Part shown: piece by piece, positions 1 through 5,352 of the stretch
Numbering within the stretch: the first letter of the stretch is position 1
How the letters are laid out: every line of letters begins with the position of its first letter
Source: Bacillota bacterium
Lineage (GTDB): Bacteria; Bacillota; Clostridia; Oscillospirales; Ruminococcaceae
Direction of reading: 5' to 3'
Assembly: GCA_029550985.1 (NCBI GenBank)
Contig: JAKPGH010000247.1
Location: 1 to 14,384, forward strand
DNA length: 14,384 bases
Notes under the pieces: model-generated
The model's database searches: none
The model's input: the letters and a program-made list of their open reading frames with translations, nothing else
Told to the model about the DNA's origin: nothing
Program-made: the position numbers and the translations under genes

Positions 1-463
1 CGTCGATGGCCTTAATGCCGGTCAGCAGAGGGACATTCACCTTCTGCCGCATCAAAACGCCGGGGGCCACCCGTTCGATGGGGCGGAAGTCCTGCACCAT
101 CACCAGGCCCTTCTGGTCCAAAGGCTGTCCCAGAGCATTGACCACCCGGCCCAGCAGAGCATCCCCCACCGGTATTTGGGCCACCCGCCCGGTGCGGGTG
201 ACAAAGCTGCCCTCCCCCAAACCGGCGCCGCTGCCCAAAAGCACCACGCCGATGTTGTCTTCCTCCAGGTTCATGGCAATGCCCACCGAGCCGTTTTCAA
301 ACTGGAGCAGTTCGCCGCTCATGGCGCCGTTCAGCCCGACGACCCGCACAATGCCGTCCCCCACCTGAAGGACCCTGCCGGCCTCCTCCACATGGGGGGA
401 AAAGAGAAAGCCAAGTACCTCGTCCTTGATAATCGAGCCGATGGCTGCGGGGTTGAGGTCCAT
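1..463 (-). CDS. atpA: F-type ATP synthase alpha subunit, N-terminal part (cut by window edge)
   Basis: This is the non-catalytic alpha subunit of the F1 head, which forms the alpha3-beta3 ring at the cytoplasmic face of the membrane. About 154 codons are visible. The translation begins MDLNPAAIGSIIKDEV and contains the alpha beta-barrel signatures LQVGDGIVRV (about residues 32-41), NLEEDNIGVVLLG, LLGRVVNALGQPLD and FRPIERVAPGV. The window ends just after TGIKAID, before the Walker A loop of the family. The ATG overlaps the last base of the atpH stop codon (TAATG), which suggests translational coupling. It is the fifth gene of a minus-strand operon; gamma, beta and epsilon genes would be expected beyond the window. 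I see nothing abnormal in the visible part. Confidence 0.96.
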   Translation of the reverse strand, partial: MDLNPAAIGSIIKDEVLGFLFSPHVEEAGRVLQVGDGIVRVVGLNGAMSGELLQFENGSVGIAMNLEEDNIGVVLLGSGAGLGEGSFVTRTGRVAQIPVGDALLGRVVNALGQPLDQKGLVMVQDFRPIERVAPGVLMRQKVNVPLLTGIKAID

Positions 464-924
464 TATCGCAAATACACCCTCTCATAAACGGCTTTTTTCA
501 AATCCGCCAGTTTGCGTTTGACGGATTGGTCGATGACCTTGTTGTCCACAATGATGCGAAGCCCCCCCAACAGGGAAGGGTCGACGGTGGTGCGGATATC
601 CAGCTGCTTGCGGGTCATGCGGATGAGCCGCACCTCAATATCGTAAAGCTGCTGCTCGGTGAGGGGCACCGCCGAAATCACCTCTACCGGCACCAGATGC
701 ATTTCTTTCCGAGCCAACTCCAAAAAGATGGAGAGAACCTGTTCCACCTCTTGCGGAGGAACAGCCTGCAAAAAATCCGCCAGGGGAGCCTGGGCCTTTT
801 CGGCGGAAGGGTCCCCCTCCAGTGTCAGTGCAAGGGCCTGCCGGTAAATGAGGGGAAGCCCCCGGTCCTGGGCAAAATGCAGCAGGGCAAGGGCGTACCG
901 GCGCGCCAACTTTATCTGCCTCAT
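463..924 (-). CDS. atpH: F-type ATP synthase delta subunit (short form)
   Basis: This is the delta subunit (OSCP equivalent) that ties the top of the F1 alpha subunits to the peripheral b stalk. It has 153 residues, against about 175-180 in the family. The N-terminal ARRYALALLHFA motif (about residues 7-18) is typical. The C-terminal half has the family signature: SAVPLTEQQ (about 84-92) followed by DPSLLGGLRIIVDNKVIDQSV. The missing length lies in the middle, between the N-terminal helical bundle and the C-terminal domain. The ATG directly follows the atpF stop (TGAATG), with GGAGGAG six bases upstream. The ends and motifs are intact, so it is probably a shortened functional subunit and not a pseudogene. 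Confidence 0.94.
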   Translation of the reverse strand: MRQIKLARRYALALLHFAQDRGLPLIYRQALALTLEGDPSAEKAQAPLADFLQAVPPQEVEQVLSIFLELARKEMHLVPVEVISAVPLTEQQLYDIEVRLIRMTRKQLDIRTTVDPSLLGGLRIIVDNKVIDQSVKRKLADLKKAVYERVYLR

Positions 925-1482
925 TCAGCTCTCCTCCCATTCCGCCAAAGCTTCGGCAATCAGGCGGTCCTGGGTTTCCCGGTCGATGGAAAGCTGGACA
1001 AAGCGTTCCGCCATCAGGGTGGCGATTTCGATCATCTGGCGCTTCATTTCGTCGGCCATATTTTCCTTTTCCGTTTCCAGCTCGGCCAAAGTCCGGTTGT
1101 AGATGTTCTCCGCCTCCCGGCGGGCGGCAAACAGCATCTGATCGGAGCGCTCCATGGCCTTTTTGTAGGCGGCGTGGAGGATTTCCTCCCGCTCCGTTTC
1201 GATATCGGCAATCATCCGCTCGTACTGCTCTTTCAGCTCCAGGGCTTCCGCCCGGTCCTTTTGGGCCGCTTCAATTTCGGCGGCAATCCGCTCCCTGCGC
1301 TGGGCCATAAACTGCTTGACCGGTTTGTAAAGCAAAAAAGCCAACACCCCGGTGAGCAACAGCACGTTGAGCGCCTGAATAGCCATTTGAATCAGCAGTT
1401 GTTTGTCGAGATTTAAAATACTTCCAAGGGGCAGTTCCGCCCCCGCCAGGGCAACCGTGCATACGCTTTGAAACAATCCCAT
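925..1482 (-). CDS. atpF: F-type ATP synthase b subunit (peripheral stalk)
   Basis: This is subunit b, which anchors the peripheral stalk in the membrane and reaches up to delta and alpha. It has 185 residues with the typical layout: one N-terminal membrane helix (about residues 29-52, ending FLLYKPVKQFM), then a long charged helix with heptad character (about 58-165, rich in E, R, K and A). The start is uncertain. The purine run AAAGGGGGA abuts the ATG, whereas a TTG two codons later (base 1476) sits about 6-7 bases from it, a normal distance. Either start leaves the membrane helix intact. It lies 34 bases downstream of atpE and touches atpH, as expected of one operon. Confidence 0.94.
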   Translation of the reverse strand: MGLFQSVCTVALAGAELPLGSILNLDKQLLIQMAIQALNVLLLTGVLAFLLYKPVKQFMAQRRERIAAEIEAAQKDRAEALELKEQYERMIADIETEREEILHAAYKKAMERSDQMLFAARREAENIYNRTLAELETEKENMADEMKRQMIEIATLMAERFVQLSIDRETQDRLIAEALAEWEES

Positions 1483-1516
1483 TCCCCCTTTCGGTTTTCC
1501 CTGCGCAGTATCTGTG

Positions 1517-1765
1517 TTAGACCAAGGGGTTGGCCATCAGAAGAATCAGGGCGATGACAAGCCCGTAAACCGAACAGGTTTCGGCCACAGCCTGGCCGAT
1601 TAACATGGTGCTCAAAATAGAGCTTCGAGCTTCCGGCTGGCGCGCCACCGCCTCGGCCGCCTTGCCGGCGGCAATGCCCTGGCCCAATCCCGAGCCCAGG
1701 CCCGAAAGGGTGCAAATTCCCGCGGCCAGGGCGGACATTCCCAAAATAAACGATCTGCCATCCAT
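1517..1765 (-). CDS. atpE: F-type ATP synthase c subunit (rotor ring), predicted sodium-binding type
   Basis: This is the c subunit, a two-helix hairpin that assembles into the membrane rotor ring and carries the coupling ion. It has 82 residues. Helix 1 is about 6-32 and holds the glycine-rich GLGSGLGQGIAAGKA motif. The polar loop is ARQPEA (41-46), and helix 2 is about 50-78 with the ion-carrying Glu62 in GQAVAETCSVYG. The sodium ligand positions of the Ilyobacter/Propionigenium c ring (Gln32, Val63, Glu65, Ser66, Tyr70) align with Gln29, Val60, Glu62, Thr63 and Tyr67 here, so Na+ coupling is inferred. AGGAGGT lies 7 bases before the chosen ATG; another ATG at 1770 is out of frame and too close to the ribosome site. 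Confidence 0.96.
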   Translation of the reverse strand: MDGRSFILGMSALAAGICTLSGLGSGLGQGIAAGKAAEAVARQPEARSSILSTMLIGQAVAETCSVYGLVIALILLMANPLV

Positions 1766-1807
1766 TTCATTTACCTCCTATTTTTCAGATTGACAGGGGG
1801 TATGCAA

Positions 1808-1826
1808 AGTCTGTTCTTGCCAGACT
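1808..1826 (-). other. Intercistronic hairpin between atpB and atpE
   Basis: The 71-base gap between atpB and atpE contains a 6-bp inverted repeat (AGTCTG / CAGACT) with a 7-base loop. No T-run follows on the minus strand, so it is not a terminator. It could be an mRNA stability or processing element that helps atpE reach its higher stoichiometry, but that role is inferred. Confidence 0.35.
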
Positions 1827-1836
1827 CTAGCAAGCG

Positions 1837-2529
1837 CTATTCTACGGCGGATTTTTCCGCAATAAAGGTCATGCTGAGTATGGTAAAGATAAAGGCCTGC
1901 AGCGAACCGGCGAATATGTCAAAGTAGGCGTGCAGGATGTCGGGCAGGATGACGCGAAGCGCCAGCGGCAGCATGCCGTACACCAGGCTCATGATGATGA
2001 CGCCGCCCAACATGTTTCCAAACAAGCGGAAGGCCAGCGAAATGGGCTTGGAGATTTCCCCCACAAAGTTGATGGGAAACATAATGGGGTGGGGGGAGAA
2101 ATACTCCTTGACGTAGCCCCATTTTTTCTTCCGAATCCCTCGGAAGTGAATCAACACAAAGGTCATGATGGCCAGAGCCCCGGTGGTGGCCAGGTCGGCG
2201 GTGGGCTGCCGCAGCCCGAACAATCCGCTGTAATTGGAGAAGAGGATAAAGGCAAACACCCCGAAGAAATAGGGGGCGAAGGCCTCGTTCCCCGGCCCCA
2301 TGGTGGTTTTCGTAAAGTTTTCCATGGTTTCCACGGCAATTTCCATCAGGTTTTGAAAGGCCCCCGGCACGTCCTGAAAGCGGTGCAGCCGCACCCGAAC
2401 CGCCGCCGCCAGCAAAATCAGGATGCCCATCACAATCCAGGTGGCAATCAGGGTGTCGGTCAAATACACGGGGGTATCACCCAGATGGAATAATACGGCG
2501 TGGTATCGGTTGGAAAAATCCAAGGTCAT
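1837..2529 (-). CDS. atpB: F-type ATP synthase a subunit (ion channel)
   Basis: This is subunit a, the membrane stator that forms the ion half-channels beside the c ring. It has 230 residues, normal for the short bacterial form. Several membrane segments are visible, about 27-46, 85-105, 115-130, 150-190 and 200-225. The essential arginine is Arg168 in SLAFRLFGN, and the C terminus AFIFTILSMTFI is typical. It is the first gene of the operon; I see no atpI or atpZ upstream. A G6 run abuts the ATG, while a TTG at codon 3 lies at more normal Shine-Dalgarno distance, the same pattern as in atpF, so the exact start is uncertain by two codons. Confidence 0.95.
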   Translation of the reverse strand: MTLDFSNRYHAVLFHLGDTPVYLTDTLIATWIVMGILILLAAAVRVRLHRFQDVPGAFQNLMEIAVETMENFTKTTMGPGNEAFAPYFFGVFAFILFSNYSGLFGLRQPTADLATTGALAIMTFVLIHFRGIRKKKWGYVKEYFSPHPIMFPINFVGEISKPISLAFRLFGNMLGGVIIMSLVYGMLPLALRVILPDILHAYFDIFAGSLQAFIFTILSMTFIAEKSAVE

Positions 2530-2559
2530 CCCCCCTGCAAGAAAATTAGTTACCTAACT

Positions 2560-2588
2560 ATTATAGTAAAATAGAAACCCCAGCGCAA
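2560..2588 (-). promoter_or_regulatory. Promoter of the atp operon
   Basis: Reading leftwards, a -35 TTGCGC (2588-2583, 3 of 6 matches) is followed after 17 bases by a perfect -10 TATAAT (2565-2560). Transcription would start near 2553, giving a leader of about 25 bases before atpB. The region is AT-rich and shared with the divergent kinase promoter. Confidence 0.6.
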
Positions 2589-2662
2589 GCAATATGAATT
2601 TAATTTAGAAAATGGTTAAATATATAAAAATTCTATAAGGGTGTTTCATTTCTGGCCAGTTT

Positions 2663-2671
2663 TGTTATAAT
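2663..2671 (+). promoter_or_regulatory. Extended -10 promoter of the two-component operon
   Basis: A perfect extended -10, TGTTATAAT, lies 68 bases before the kinase ATG. The -35 region (GTTTCA at 2643-2648, 17-base spacer) is poor, which extended -10 promoters tolerate. Start of transcription is expected near 2678. The gene's ribosome site is GGAGTGA at 2726-2732. Confidence 0.55.
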
Positions 2672-2739
2672 GAATGCTATATGGCACCTGGTAACATCGG
2701 TGAACCCTTTTTTTACGAGAATCATGGAGTGACTGTAAC

Positions 2740-4287
2740 ATGAAAAAACAACTGGCGGAACGCGTTTATGCCGAATCCTCCAGAGACATGGGGGTCGTTT
2801 TGCGAAACAGCTTAAAGCTGATCGCCGTCGTGACAGCCACCGCCCTTCTCACCGAGGTTTTGGCCGGGCTGGGTTTGGAATCCGAAAGCCTGCTGATGCT
2901 TTATATGCTGGCCGTGGTGGTCATTTCGCTGTTTACCCCCAGCTATTCCTACGGCGTTGTAGCGGCGGTGCTCTGCTCTTTTGCCTACGACTTCTTTATC
3001 ACCGACCCCCGCCACGGGTTTTCCATCACCCTGCGCTTTCCCATCACCCTGCTGACCATGCTGGCCGTCACCCTAATTATCAGCGCTTTGATTATTCAAA
3101 ACAACAGGCAGGCGGATCTTGCCATGCGGCGGGAGCAGCAAACCAAACTGCTTTACGACTTAAACCAGGAACTGCTGGCCACCCAGAGCGTTGCGGAAAT
3201 TGTCAGCGTGACCCAGAAGTACATTCAACGGCAGATGGAGCGGTCCAACGCCTTCTTTCTCAAAGACCCCAAAGAAGGGGGAGAGCCCTCCCTGCTGCTT
3301 CTGCACCCGGAAGACAAGGAGCTCTTCACCAATTCGGAGTCCCTGCGCCGGGTACACCAAATGTTTAAGGTGGGCGTGGAGCAGCCGGAAGAGCCGCTGC
3401 CCAAGGACCCCGACATTCACTACGAGGCTGTGGTGTCCCACGGCAAGGTGCTGGGGGTCATTGGGCTGGACTGCCGGGAACTGCCCCTTACTTCGGGGAC
3501 CCACACCTTTTTGCACATCATTGCCTCCCGGGTGGCGTTGGCGCTGGATTTGCGCCACCTGAGCGAGGAGCAGAACAACCTGAAAATCAGCGCCGAAAAG
3601 GAAAAGATGCGGGCCAACCTGCTCCGCTCCATCTCCCACGACCTGCGCACCCCCCTCACCAGCATCCTGGGCGCCAGCTCCGCCATTTTGGAGCATGAGG
3701 ACATGAACCGGGAGATGCAGCGAAAACTGGCGGGAGACATCAAGGAAAACGCCCAGTGGCTCATCCGGATGGTGGAGAACATTCTGACCGTCACCCGGAT
3801 TTCCCAGGACGCCACCACCGTCCACAAAACCATGGAGGCCGCCGAGGAAATCATTTCCCAAGCCGTTTCCATTGTCCGCAAGCGCTTTCCCGACTGTCTC
3901 ATCCACGTCAGCGTGCCCAACGAGCTGTTGATGGTTCCCATGGACGCCACCCTCATCCTGCAGGTGCTCATCAACCTGCTGGAAAACGCCATCAAAAACA
4001 GTGCGGAAGGGGCCCTGGTGCTGCTGACCCTCAAGAAAAAAGGGGATTTTGCCCGCTTTGAGGTGTGCGACCACGGGCGGGGCATTCCCGAGGAACTGCT
4101 CAGCAACCTCTTTGAAATACACCCGCAAGCCCCCCGGCTGATCAATGGAAAAGCCGATTTTTCCAAGGGGTTGGGCATAGGGCTTTCCATCTGCAAGACC
4201 ATCGTGCAGGCCCACGGCGGTGAAATCGAGGGCTGCAACCGGGAAGAAGGCGGCGCACGTTTTGTCTTTACCCTTCCCTTACAATAG
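2740..4287 (+). CDS. KdpD-like membrane sensor histidine kinase (DUF4118-type)
   Basis: A sensor histidine kinase of 515 residues resembling the C-terminal part of KdpD. An N-terminal membrane block with about four helices (about 25-120, including LLMLYMLAVVVISLFTPSYS) corresponds to the KdpD DUF4118 domain. A GAF-like segment follows (about 130-270). The dimerisation and phosphotransfer helix carries His300 in SISHDLRTPLTSI. The ATPase domain shows the N box INLLENAIKNS (Asn416, Asn420), G1 DHGRG (444-448) and G2 GLGIGL (478-483). The cytoplasmic KdpD and Usp sensor domains found at the N terminus of classical KdpD are absent. It is followed by a small membrane protein and a KdpE-like regulator. 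No kdpFABC pump is in the window, so potassium sensing is only inferred. Confidence 0.9.
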   Translation: MKKQLAERVYAESSRDMGVVLRNSLKLIAVVTATALLTEVLAGLGLESESLLMLYMLAVVVISLFTPSYSYGVVAAVLCSFAYDFFITDPRHGFSITLRFPITLLTMLAVTLIISALIIQNNRQADLAMRREQQTKLLYDLNQELLATQSVAEIVSVTQKYIQRQMERSNAFFLKDPKEGGEPSLLLLHPEDKELFTNSESLRRVHQMFKVGVEQPEEPLPKDPDIHYEAVVSHGKVLGVIGLDCRELPLTSGTHTFLHIIASRVALALDLRHLSEEQNNLKISAEKEKMRANLLRSISHDLRTPLTSILGASSAILEHEDMNREMQRKLAGDIKENAQWLIRMVENILTVTRISQDATTVHKTMEAAEEIISQAVSIVRKRFPDCLIHVSVPNELLMVPMDATLILQVLINLLENAIKNSAEGALVLLTLKKKGDFARFEVCDHGRGIPEELLSNLFEIHPQAPRLINGKADFSKGLGIGLSICKTIVQAHGGEIEGCNREEGGARFVFTLPLQ

Positions 4288-4302
4288 CACAGGAGGAATT
4301 TC

Positions 4303-4482
4303 ATGAATCGCGGTAGTTTAAAATCCTTGATTGTGGCTCTGGCCGTTTTGTTGGGCGCCGCCTTTTTCCTGCCCATAATCTTCAACCTGGTGCTGGGCAC
4401 CATCTGGCTGGTCATTCGTTGGATATTCCTTCTGGTTCTTCTTTCTCTGATAGTAAAATGGTTTCGCGGGAGGAAGGTATGA
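4303..4482 (+). CDS. Small two-helix membrane protein (59 residues) between kinase and regulator
   Basis: The reading frame starts MNRGSLKSLIVALAVL and ends VKWFRGRKV. It has a near-ideal ribosome site (AGGAGG at 4291-4296, six bases before the ATG), and its stop codon overlaps the regulator's ATG (ATGA). The protein is almost entirely two hydrophobic stretches, about residues 8-30 and 31-53, with Arg/Lys at both ends, so a hairpin with both termini in the cytoplasm is predicted. I recognise no family; it does not resemble KdpF. The ribosome site, the coupling to the regulator and the clean membrane topology argue that it is a real gene. A role as an accessory to the kinase is inference from position only. 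Confidence 0.75.
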   Translation: MNRGSLKSLIVALAVLLGAAFFLPIIFNLVLGTIWLVIRWIFLLVLLSLIVKWFRGRKV

Positions 4483-5195
4483 ATCACCCTGTCACAGTTT
4501 TGGTGGTGGAGGACGAAGGGGCCATCAGCAACCTGTTGGGCGCCATTTTGGATGCCCAAACCTACCGGGTGCTGTTTGCCTCCACGGGGGCGGAGGCGTT
4601 GTCCATGGCCGCCTCCCACACGCCTGATATTATTTTGCTGGATTTAGGACTGCCGGACATGGACGGCATGGACGTGCTAATCCAGCTTCGTAAATGGTTT
4701 GAGTCCCCCATTCTTGTGGTATCCGCCCGGCAAAAGGAGCAGGAAAAGGTGGCGGCTCTGGATGCCGGCGCCAACGACTACATCACCAAGCCCTTTGGCA
4801 ACCGGGAACTGCTGGCCCGCATCCGCACCGCCCTGCGCCAGTACGAGCGAACCTGCAGTTCCCGCTACCAGAAGGAGCAGGAATTTTCGGTGGGGGATTT
4901 GCGAATCAACTTTGCCAAGCGGGAAGTGCGGGTCGGGGACAGGCAGGTGCACCTGACCCCCATTGAATACCGCATCGTGGTGCTGCTGGCCCGCAACGCC
5001 GGCATGGTGTTGACCCACGAGCACATCCTCAAGGAAATTTGGGGGCCCTTTTCCAGCGACAGTCAGTTGCTGCGGGTCAACATGGCCAACATTCGCCGCA
5101 AAATCGAGCCCAATCCCGCTGACCCTCGGTACATTCTCACCGAGGTGGGGGTGGGTTACCGGATGGTTGACAGCGAACCTGCCGGCGGCAACTAA
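4479..5195 (+). CDS. KdpE-like response regulator, OmpR/PhoB family
   Basis: A two-domain DNA-binding response regulator of 238 residues. In the receiver domain the acidic pair is Glu11-Asp12, the phospho-acceptor is Asp55 in IILLDLGLPDMDG, and the switch residues are Ser82 and Lys104 in YITKPFGN. The C-terminal winged helix is of KdpE type: LTPIEYRIVVLLARNAG, then LRVNMANIRRKIEPNP and YILTEVGVGYRM. The ATG at 4479 was chosen because it overlaps the preceding stop and follows GGGAGG at a suitable distance; an in-frame ATG at 4419 lies inside the upstream gene. The cognate kinase is almost certainly the one just upstream. The target genes cannot be told from this window. Confidence 0.92.
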   Translation: MNHPVTVLVVEDEGAISNLLGAILDAQTYRVLFASTGAEALSMAASHTPDIILLDLGLPDMDGMDVLIQLRKWFESPILVVSARQKEQEKVAALDAGANDYITKPFGNRELLARIRTALRQYERTCSSRYQKEQEFSVGDLRINFAKREVRVGDRQVHLTPIEYRIVVLLARNAGMVLTHEHILKEIWGPFSSDSQLLRVNMANIRRKIEPNPADPRYILTEVGVGYRMVDSEPAGGN

Positions 5196-5220
5196 TCGTC
5201 TTGAGATATTTAAAATATAA

Positions 5221-5247
5221 GGCAGGAGGCATTTACCTCCTGCCTTT
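5221..5247 (+). terminator. Terminator after the two-component operon (possibly bidirectional)
   Basis: A perfect 9-bp stem, GGCAGGAGG / CCTCCTGCC, with a 6-base loop, is followed by TTTG on the plus strand. On the minus strand the hairpin is followed by an AT-rich run, so it may also back up the terminator of the convergent EF-G-like gene. It begins 26 bases after the regulator stop codon. Confidence 0.8.
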
Positions 5248-5287
5248 GTTCATGGGACATAGCCGAGGGGGAGGCATGGGTTCAGGC

Positions 5288-5322
5288 AAAAAATTACCCC
5301 CCGGGCGGAAAACCCAAGGGGG
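5288..5322 (-). terminator. Intrinsic terminator of the EF-G-like gene
   Basis: On the minus strand, five C-G pairs, one T-G wobble and three G-C pairs form a stem (arms 5322-5312 and 5305-5297, one bulged T). It is followed by TAA and a run of six T (5293-5288). It lies about 30 bases beyond the stop of the EF-G-like gene. Confidence 0.7.
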
Positions 5323-5352
5323 CAATATGAGGATAAATAGAGGAAATGGAGA

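Noticed and set aside
2684..2718. CACC/GGTG hairpin followed by a T-run in the kinase leader as an attenuator
   Set aside because: The stem is only four pairs with a ten-base loop and is separated from the T-run, so it is too weak to claim.
3160..4619. Long open frames on the minus strand (351 and 399 residues) opposite the sensor kinase
   Set aside because: They are shadows of a clear kinase gene on the plus strand; the translations have no recognisable domain and no ribosome site.
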